From positions 7,739,501 through 7,803,500 of the forward strand of contig OW203992.1 in NCBI GenBank assembly GCA_934047225.1: 64,000 nucleotides of DNA, given 5' to 3'. Shown here piece after piece: positions 58,101 to 64,000 of this stretch. Below the pieces are notes generated by a model that saw only the letters and a program-made list of their open reading frames with translations, had not been told where the DNA came from and searched no databases. The DNA comes from Ypsolopha sequella. Lineage: Eukaryota > Arthropoda > Insecta > Lepidoptera > Ypsolophidae. Made by a program: the position numbers and the translations under genes. Numbering within the stretch: the stretch's first letter is position 1; every line of letters begins with the position of its first letter.

Positions 58101-60461
58101 ATCATTATCTATATAGTCCTGTACAACCTCATTATAACTGGCTCTCAGCTCCGGGTCTTGAAGTTTGCGCTCCAACGAAAGCAGTCTGCGGACAGCTACG
58201 GAGCGAGAATCTCCTAATTCTGACGGATCGCGGCAAAAAGGTAACGCGGTGCAGTATCGACCAGTAGAATCACGTGATACAGTAGAATTATAAATTTCCT
58301 CACATTGACTTTCCTCGGGGCTAATGAACCCTTTGGAAGGCATTTCCTCCATTTCCCAAAACTTAGTCAAAGTTTTATCAAGGTGAAGGTCATCGAAGCG
58401 GTCACCCATCCCTGTGTAACCAGAACACGTAAAGAAGGTAGCGGTATTTATTTTTTGAAATTCGGAAGCGGTGTCATTTTTATTAATATTGGAAGCGGTG
58501 GTGGGAGCGTCACCCATTAATACATAACCAAATACCGTTTCAATAGCAGACGGTGAGGGTGGAGCGACAACCCTACCACTTAGTAACAAGTGCGGAAACA
58601 GCTGAGCGCCGAGTATCAACTCGACCTCACCCGGAATGTGCCAAAGTGGATCCGCGAGCGGTAAGTCAACCAAATGCTGCACTACAGTCGTGTCAACATA
58701 TTCGGAAGGCATGCGGTCCGTTATGGTATCAACAACCAAAGCGGTAATATTATAAGAATATTTTTTATCTTTGGCGGACACAAGCAATTGAACGTATCCA
58801 CGAACCGTTTGTGAAGCGGACCCGACGCCCTTAATAAACGAATTCGAGAGAGAAATAAGTTTTAATTTAAGCTGTTCACAACATGCAGACGTAATTAGGT
58901 TATTTTGACTAGCATTGTCAATTAAACATCTCACAGAAATATTTTGTTTATCATTATTTAGAACGTTTACATGAGCGGTCGAAAGTAGTATCGTAGTACG
59001 AGGCGAATTTATATTGTGAAACTGAGTTTCTACGGAGCGAGCGTGAGCGCATAGTGACACATTTGACGGAGTGTATGTTTCTCCATCTGACGCCTGTGAG
59101 TGCGAGCGAGACGACGACACCACAGTGGGCCCGACGGCGGCGGCGGCAGCGGTAGCGGGTGACGACTGCGTGTTCACGGTGAGCGCGGGAGCGAGCGGTG
59201 TGTGTTGTTGCGCAGGAACCCTGTTATTATTATTATCCAAATGCAACAAAGTATGATGAGCCTTTTTACAGAATTTGCAAGTGTACGTAGAATTACATTG
59301 CGAAACGGTATGCGACAAACTAAGGCAATTCACACATCCTCGTTTTGATTTAATGAAATCGAAACGACCTTTGGCGGGAAGCGATTTGAACGCGAGACAT
59401 TTATATAACTGCTGATGATCAGACTTGTTACACATTAAACAATGTTCAACACTTTTGCCTTTGCCATCGCTTGTTAGAAACGTTTGCGATTGGTAGGCAT
59501 TGCGCGAACGAGTAGGTTTTGCGTTATTATAAAGGTGTGATTCCACTGACGCGGGAGCGCGGTTTGATTGAGACGGAACAGTCCTCTCTAATATTTTTAC
59601 TTGGCTTTTAATGAACCCGATGAAATCCTTATAGGAAGGAATTTCTTTATCTCTGATAAATGTTTCAAAGGCATGTGCGGTAGCTGCGTCAATTTTACGC
59701 GTTGCCATATTTAATAAAATGAAATCTTTCAAGTCGTCAAATTTTAACATTTCTAAAGCAGAAATGGCGGCGTCAAATGTCTCAACAAAAGAATTTAAAG
59801 AAGCGTGAGTATTTATCGCGGGTTTGATATTAAAAAGAATGGACATGTAATGACACCCTAAAGCTCTTTTATCTTGGTACTTTTTAACCAAGCTTTCCCA
59901 AATAGAAAGATAATTTTCGCCTGATGGAATGATGCCAGCGATTATATTCAATGCAGGACCAGTTAATTTTCCGACTAAATACTGAATTCTTTGAGCATCA
60001 GATAATGATATATTCAAGTGTATATTCGCTTTAAACGATTCATAAAATATGGGCCAGTTATCAATCTTTCCATCGAACGAAGCGATGTTAATTGGGGGTA
60101 GTTTGACCAGTTGATGCGCACTTTTATTATCGCAAATGTGTGATTTTTGTTGCGACGAATTCTCGCTTACGCGATGACGCATTCTTTGTATCCTAGTATA
60201 AATATCTTCGAATGAATTGAGAACCTGATAATTAGGCACAAAAGTTGGGTTCTCCTCAAAGCCTAGCTCATTAATAGTGTCTAGGTTTGAAATGAATTCT
60301 TTACGTATGACCTCTAATGTTTCGGTATCCGCCATGAATGTTTCCGCGGAACGAAGATCTAGGCTTGTTTTTGATAATTTTTGAGCTACATCATGTAGAT
60401 TAGTCAATCGAGAGAATATAGCATTGTTTTTAGCCTGCAATAATTTTATTTTAGCGGCCAT
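55143..60461 (-). CDS. gag-pol: BEL/Pao Gag-Pol polyprotein, 1772 aa
   Basis: The frame is complete from an ATG in good context (CACCATGG). Residues about 120-290 form the DUF1759-type Gag domain (PPINIASFDGKIDNWPIF). Three zinc knuckles follow: CX2CX4HX5C at 341-355, CX2CX4HX4C at 376-389, and CX2CX4H-type at 395-407. An Ala/Pro/Ser linker precedes the aspartic protease (D515 in LIDNASQ). Reverse transcriptase covers about 820-950, with D867 and YMDD at 943-946. The Pao peptidase A17 region and RNase H follow (D1116, E1160, D1192, D1238). Integrase has an HHCC finger (CxxC 1457-1460) and D1492, D1558, E1596. The C-terminal DUF5641 domain is at about 1685-1770. No frameshift or stop is present, so Gag and Pol are made as one product. 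There is no envelope gene. Length and domain order are typical of BEL/Pao. The clade is not assigned. Confidence 0.95.
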   Translation of the reverse strand: MAAKIKLLQAKNNAIFSRLTNLHDVAQKLSKTSLDLRSAETFMADTETLEVIRKEFISNLDTINELGFEENPTFVPNYQVLNSFEDIYTRIQRMRHRVSENSSQQKSHICDNKSAHQLVKLPPINIASFDGKIDNWPIFYESFKANIHLNISLSDAQRIQYLVGKLTGPALNIIAGIIPSGENYLSIWESLVKKYQDKRALGCHYMSILFNIKPAINTHASLNSFVETFDAAISALEMLKFDDLKDFILLNMATRKIDAATAHAFETFIRDKEIPSYKDFIGFIKSQVKILERTVPSQSNRAPASVESHLYNNAKPTRSRNAYQSQTFLTSDGKGKSVEHCLMCNKSDHQQLYKCLAFKSLPAKGRFDFIKSKRGCVNCLSLSHTVSQCNSTYTCKFCKKAHHTLLHLDNNNNRVPAQQHTPLAPALTVNTQSSPATAAAAAVGPTVVSSSRSHSQASDGETYTPSNVSLCAHARSVETQFHNINSPRTTILLSTAHVNVLNNDKQNISVRCLIDNASQNNLITSACCEQLKLKLISLSNSFIKGVGSASQTVRGYVQLLVSAKDKKYSYNITALVVDTITDRMPSEYVDTTVVQHLVDLPLADPLWHIPGEVELILGAQLFPHLLLSGRVVAPPSPSAIETVFGYVLMGDAPTTASNINKNDTASEFQKINTATFFTCSGYTGMGDRFDDLHLDKTLTKFWEMEEMPSKGFISPEESQCEEIYNSTVSRDSTGRYCTALPFCRDPSELGDSRSVAVRRLLSLERKLQDPELRASYNEVVQDYIDNDYLSEVPPDSKDYAQGYFIPHHPVVRHDKKTTKIRMVMDASAKCHNGVSLNSVLHTGPNLQADIFILLLNFRLFEIAIAADIKQMYLRILLKPEHRKYQKILFRFDPLQPIREFQFNRVAFGLKCSPFLAMRTVRQLAADERDHFPRAADVASHELYMDDLTTSVPTVDEGKSLSRELIDLFNAGGFHLTKWASNSPELLNSVPPSNRAAIEFSDNENMKILGLKWLPAQDIFTFSASPIKETFTKRTILSSIARLWDVLGFAAPVILFAKLLMKELWLLKVGWDDPLPDNVLSLFQKFNGQLPLLSTSEIPRHLGVYKNCCTNIVAFADASLKAYGCVVYLHVTDSEGNVRVNLICAKSKVAPVKVVSLARLELCAAVLMSRLVRLINNTYSVRTKIDNIFAFSDSKIALSWINSLPHRWDIYVSNRVAKCQENLDPRHFYHVSGIENPSDCLSRGLLPEQLLSHPLWWHGPHWLCAPVSSWPITPFIPEACETLPEYKSKTLVCSGSNTAAAGLLYELAQKHSSWNKILRIITYILKFAKILPRNQLSASHLNIAERYLIRDVQSFHFAQLTHNLNTNKVISAPLRKLDLFIDEHEIIRIGGRLSNSNLPYEAKHPALLPKHDHITHLLIDYFHRLHCHTGANVLSSLIRQKYWILASRNVIRQRVHACNACFKNSPSHLNTKMADLPSYRVQETKAFVHTGVDYSGMINVTLCRRRGQRSQKAYICLFICLVTKAVHIELATDLSSETFISAFKRFISRRGPVSHMYSDNGTNFVGAKSQINELLTGHRIEWHMLPPRAPHWGGVWESNIKSIKLHLYRVIGSQLLTYEELLTVLTQIETILNSRPLCILSEDPYPEPLTPAHFIMASPLTYLPAAPVSEETKTLRHRKELLDQMVHSYWKRWRLEYLNSLQARQKWLTNTDNVKPNTIVLIHQDDVPPLRWPLGVIQEVYPGKDGRVRVALVKTAAGTFKRPIVKLCPLPSQ

Positions 60462-60795
60462 GGTGAAGAAATGACGAATGGAATGTGCTAAATACCGATT
60501 CTAATGACAATAGGTTCGGTAGGCAAATAGTATGCGGTTATAATAATTAAGTACCTAGGTAGGTATACACGAAACTATTATGTATAACTCACTAATACAG
60601 CTTATTATGTATACCACTGGAGGTTTAGCAAGTCTAGGTACCCGGATAAATATGTACGAGTAAGTAGGTAGGTATATACGAAAGATAAGATATTTTTTAT
60701 TTGCGTAATAGTACGGAAAGTATAAAGTATTATGGTTTTAAATGCGGTATGTTATCACTACGGTAATAGTTATCCTGCTCGAATGGTCCAAAAAA
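60462..60795 (-). other. Untranslated leader of the BEL/Pao element
   Basis: A 334-bp leader between the 5' LTR and the gag-pol ATG. Possible splice acceptors lie on the minus strand at 60489-60488 (TATTTAG) and 60502-60501 (TCATTAG), upstream of the start codon. Confidence 0.6.
60774..60790 (-). promoter_or_regulatory. Candidate primer-binding site
   Basis: Five bases inside the 5' LTR the minus strand reads TGGACCATTCGAGCAGG, which starts with the TGG expected opposite a tRNA CCA end. I could not match it to a specific tRNA from memory. Confidence 0.55.
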
Positions 60796-61381
60796 TGTTT
60801 AGGCGGTTAGCGGTCTTTTATATTTATTAAGTGGACTGTATAAGCGGTAGCTAAAATCGCGGTTTATGTATCTAAATAAAAGAATGTGCTTACTCAGTCG
60901 ATCAGGGGTGAGAGGAAACTGTCCTGCTTTTGGATTTGAAAGAAGATAGCAGAACAGAAGTGAAAAGGACTCACCTGCACCTTTGGTAACCAGCACAAAG
61001 GGTCCGTTGGTTTTCACTCCTCTGAAGGTCCGAAGTCTTCACTAACACTGCCGGCCGGCTATACCCTTATGAAAACTGAACACTGGAGCACTTTATTGTT
61101 TGTTATAGTCTTTTTGAGACGCGGAAATGATTACTTTATGTATTTTTTATATTTTCTTATTGCGGAGACGCAATCATGCGTCGAAGGTTCATTTGCGGAA
61201 GAGAATTTTTCTTTATGTTGTCACACAGTAGACTTTTGCAACGTCGCCAACATAACGGCGTGATCTTCTCTCTCACTCGGTGCGTAGTAGTTGATGCGTG
61301 AGTGGGAAAGGAAAGGGTATACCAGGAGTTGAACGACTGAGTATAGCGCGTATTTTAATTTTCAAGGAATTGGCGTAAACA
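60796..61381 (-). repeat. 5' LTR of the BEL/Pao element
   Basis: Identical to 54425-55010. On the minus strand an insect-type initiator TCAGTC lies at 61340-61335, preceded by GCTATAC. An AATAAA lies near 61095-61090. A 72-codon frame (61017-60799) lies wholly in the LTR. Its 15th codon ends at GCAG|GTGAGT, a consensus splice donor (GT at 60974-60973). Confidence 0.95.
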
Positions 61382-61386
61382 ACTTC
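61382..61386. repeat. Target-site duplication, right
   Basis: ACTTC, identical to 54420-54424, marks the right junction of the BEL/Pao insertion. Confidence 0.9.
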
Positions 61387-61677
61387 ATTAAGGTCTATTT
61401 CGCAATAAATTCATTTAGTTATAATAGTACATAGTACTATTATATTATCTCTTCATGCCAGGAGAAGAAAAAAAAAACAAGTTTTTCGGCTCCTTTTTCT
61501 TGTATGAAAAATAAAAAAATATCGTTTTTTTATTAAATCTTCGGTTTTAGGTCACCATTTCTACACAAAATACCCAAACTTCAGATCCGTAACTCATTTC
61601 ATCTACGAGATAGAGACCCATGACATACCTATCGGACGGACAGACAGACTTTCGGCACGGAACTCTAAAATGATTGC
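61387..61677. other. Flanking DNA with repeat fragment
   Basis: About 61540-61670 carries 'cgagatagagacccatgaca' and 'cggacggacagacagac', pieces of a dispersed repeat. No gene. Confidence 0.4.
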
Positions 61678-61912
61678 ATCCATCCATACATCAACCTGTG
61701 TTGGTCCACATAGGCCTTTCTAAAATTTCGCCACTGGCGTTCCTGTAAGAAATGCCCTTACGGGCCACGCTGGCCAGGCGGGTTGGTGACCGCGGTGCTG
61801 GAACCCTCCTACCAGCTCGCCGCTGCCTATCACCAGTCTGTGTTATGATTCTCTTACTCTCCCCAGAATAACTTCGGTTGGGTTTGCCAGTAAGATGGTG
61901 GTAATTGGTTGA
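61678..61912. repeat. Dispersed 'catccatccatac' repeat, copy 2
   Basis: A diverged counterpart of 13330-13710, sharing 'gaaatgcccttacgg'-like, 'accagtctgtgttatgattc', 'cttactctcccc' and 'agtaagatggtggtaa'. It is shorter because of internal deletions. Confidence 0.6.
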
Positions 61913-61933
61913 AAATTTAAACGATAAGACTTA

Positions 61934-62060
61934 TGGCCTGTTTCACCACTTCCAGATAAGTGCCTGATAGTTATATGTGACATATAACGCATACAAAATG
62001 TGTTCCATTTTTAAACTTATCTTCTGGATATCACTTATCTGGAAGTGGTGAAACAGGCCC
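61934..62060. mobile_element. GGCCTGTTTCACC MITE, Harbinger-like
   Basis: The 127-bp element has inverted ends GGCCTGTTTCACCACTTCCAG and CTGGAAGTGGTGAAACAGGCC, with TTA on both sides (61931-61933 and 62061-62063). A 3-bp TTA duplication is typical of PIF/Harbinger insertions. It sits between the 61678 repeat and the border of copy D. Confidence 0.8.
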
Positions 62061-62072
62061 TTAGTGATTTAT

Positions 62073-62150
62073 ACTTGCGATTGTCGGCACTTGATGAAAC
62101 ATAGAAAGCATTGTGTTATGAAACAACTTGTACAAGTGTTTATGTTCAAA
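62073..62150. repeat. Border of the snap-back element, copy D (core lost)
   Basis: ACTTGCGATTGTCGGCACTT matches the border of copy A, followed by 'gaaacaacttgtacaagtgt'. The hairpin core with GAAACCGG is absent, so only the outermost stem remains. Confidence 0.6.
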
Positions 62151-62447
62151 ATCAAGATAAGAGTTAGTATTAGGTAAATACTTGTATTATCTTAGGCTAA
62201 ACCATGGTTCCATTTTTTTTTGCAAAATATCAGCTTCTGAAATGACCTCGACACAAAAAAAACGGTTAAGTGCGAGTAGGACTCGTGCCCTGAGGGTTCC
62301 ATGCCATTTAAATAGGTAGATATTATTAAATATACTTAAATAATTTGAACAGAAATTACAAACTTAGGGATTACCACCTAAAAATTATATGAAACAGAAC
62401 TGCAAAATTAAGTTGGTTGAGTATTCAGCGACGTAACCCTAAAACTA
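62151..62447. other. Unassigned AT-rich DNA
   Basis: A short 'cggttaagtgcgagtaggac' motif near 62262 is the terminal motif of the 6237-type repeat. Nothing else is recognised. Confidence 0.35.
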
Positions 62448-62712
62448 TACAAGGTGTAACAGAAAGATGTAACCATATTTGAAGAGCTTATTCAGTCAGT
62501 GGTTTAGAACAATTTTTACTATGGAACAAATCCTGTATATCGAAAAAAAAATTAGTCGCTTCATAGGAAAATGCAATGCCACTCGGCGGAAATGTATGGA
62601 AGGGCAGATTTTTTTTTGAGATTTCAGTGTTGACCCCATAGTAAAAGTTGTTCTATTCCATTGACTGAATAAGCTCTTCAAATATGGTTACACCTTTCTG
62701 TTACACATTGTA
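62448..62712. mobile_element. TACAAGGTGTAACAG MITE
   Basis: TACAAGGTGTAACAGAAAG and CTTTCTGTTACACATTGTA are the ends, flanked by TA (62446-62447 and 62713-62714). About 60 bp of each end pair, including 'gaagagcttattcagtca'. The length is 265 bp. Confidence 0.85.
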
Positions 62713-63726
62713 TATGGGATGTGAACAGTTTATTTTCCAAAATTACAGCACAGCACAGATCTGTGACACTGATCACTTACCAAGGTTCCGTACCTTAAGG
62801 GTGCCAAACCACCGGGGTGTTTGTCCAGGGTCTACATCTTCAGCCTAATACCTAAATCTTATATACCCAGTTCAAATTTTCAAACAATACAAATTACTAT
62901 GGCTTCTATCACGTTAAATAATAATAAAAAAAATACAATAAATTGAAACCCAAGGGAGGTCTTCATACAAGGAAAAACGTTTTTGTTTTTTTTATTGGAA
63001 TACGTCGGTAACACATTACAAGTTTCAAACTTGGTCAGATTATAGTAGATACATATTCTATAGCAAAACAACAATAAGTTACAGTCAGGAATTTTAATAA
63101 TTTTTAGTAAAAAAAAATAAGGATTATTATCTATGATTGATTACTGATGAAAGCGTACCAAAGACATTTTACAATACTACCAGATCGTTTTGTAAAAAAA
63201 ACCTTGTAAACAAAAACATAATTATGTTATATTTACTTGTCTACATTAGATTGTTCAAGTAAACTGAACAATAAATAAGTAAAGTTAACAATAAATATAG
63301 ACGTCACATATAGTACAATGTTTTCTGTTTAAATGAGCTATATTCAGGCTAACGGAACCAGAATTTTTTCTCAGTGTACATTAAAAATAGTGCTCACCTC
63401 TTTTTGTTATACTAGCAACCCGCCCCGGCTTTGCACGGGCATGTTTTATACATATAAACCTTCCTCTTGAATCACTCTATCTAATAAAAAAAACGCATCA
63501 CGATCCGTTTCTTAGTTTTAAAGATCTAAGCATACATAGGGACAGACAGACAGCGGGAAGCGACTTTGTTTTATACTATGTAGTGATACTGCTATCAACA
63601 AGTCAGGTTTTCTTTAATTTTCATGTATAGATAAGCCTATTTCTTGGTTTACAGAAACGAAGATGATGTTTTAAACCGGCTTTTAGGTAAATAACGAGCG
63701 CACTACCTAGTTGGAATTAAAATAAG
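62713..63726. other. Unassigned AT-rich DNA
   Basis: A retroposon-like block 'ctagcaacccgccccggctt' lies near 63410. There are no convincing genes. Confidence 0.35.
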
Positions 63727-64000
63727 GCTACGGAAAAAAATAGACACTATTAGAATTTGCATATCTACTTCAGTAAATAATGTATTATTTTGATAAAATA
63801 GTATATTATTTTTGGAATCTTTTTCTAGGGATCTGTTAAACAGGAACGCAATTTGAGAAATTCAGCTCGATAGAAATATTTATTGAAATGAGGTCTTTTC
63901 CGACACCAATTCTCCTGGTTTGACAATTTAGAATGACATATGGACTGCAAATTATATATTTTATATTAATAAAAACCGACATTTTGCTACTTTTCCACGA
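63727..64000. repeat. TTAAGGCG-type repeat, copy 3, cut by the window end
   Basis: From 'aaggctacggaaaaaaatag' onward it is collinear with 28512-28938, including 'ccaattctcctggtttgaca'. The far end lies outside the window. Confidence 0.65.

Larger units (their letters stand above)
54425..61381 (-). mobile_element. Complete BEL/Pao LTR retrotransposon (6957 bp)
   Basis: Two identical 586-bp LTRs with TG...CA ends enclose a single gag-pol frame on the minus strand. The element has the 5-bp target duplication ACTTC, a candidate primer-binding site, a polypurine tract and no env frame. Identity of the LTRs over all 586 positions (compared by eye) means very recent insertion, and the uninterrupted frame means the copy may still be competent. 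Confidence 0.95.

Noticed and set aside
57232..59256. Plus-strand frames inside the BEL/Pao element (57232, 57969, 58305, 58553, 59071)
   Set aside because: They are antisense shadows of gag-pol with no independent support.

Overview
The window looks like nuclear DNA from a moth or butterfly (Lepidoptera). It is AT-rich, almost free of long open reading frames, and packed with short transposon families. This placement rests on recognising repeat types and intron-bearing genes; I made no database search. There are no bacterial-style operons, CRISPR arrays or rRNA genes. The largest intact feature is a complete BEL/Pao LTR retrotransposon at 54425-61381 on the minus strand. Its two 586-bp LTRs are identical, it is flanked by the 5-bp target duplication ACTTC, and it has a polypurine tract, a candidate primer-binding site and one uninterrupted 1772-codon gag-pol frame.

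Host-like genes are few. (1) A minus-strand gene of unknown function lies at about 46.03-51.27 kb. It has two coding exons (170 aa), an intron in the 5' UTR and an apparent 4.1-kb 3' UTR, and I see almost no transposon debris in it. (2) A single-exon 181-aa protein with one membrane segment and a Thr-rich tail lies at 25776-26321. (3) A two-exon, 64-aa protein that is little more than a THAP zinc finger lies at 37313-37599.

Decayed genes of mobile-element type are interspersed: a YqaJ-type nuclease relic (6103-7081), a second relic with a Mutator-like domain followed by YqaJ (32417-33923), a mariner transposase fragment (about 10.7 kb), a Penelope-like reverse transcriptase relic (about 29.3-29.8 kb), and two LINE reverse-transcriptase C-termini (26470-26589 and 52520-52741).

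Layout: 1-25 kb is repeat mosaic with the first YqaJ relic. 25.7-27.4 kb is the Thr-rich gene, with a nested transposon in its probable 3' UTR. 27.4-37.2 kb is mosaic with the Penelope and Mutator/YqaJ relics and a 134-bp satellite. 37.3 kb is the THAP gene. 37.7-45.8 kb is dense in MITEs. 46-51.6 kb is the quiet host gene. 52.2-54.4 kb is LINE debris. 54.4-61.4 kb is the BEL/Pao element. 61.4-64 kb is repeat mosaic.

The most unusual signal is a set of snap-back palindromes (13738-14051, 23758-24070, 27479-27762). Each arm carries a GAAACCGGT core with neighbouring helices that change between copies yet keep pairing, which resembles the hammerhead ribozymes known from Penelope-like elements. 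Other notable items are a zero-spacer palindrome with perfect 38-bp arms (42371-42446), a dispersed 134-bp satellite, and an upstream ORF plus consensus splice donor inside the BEL/Pao LTR.
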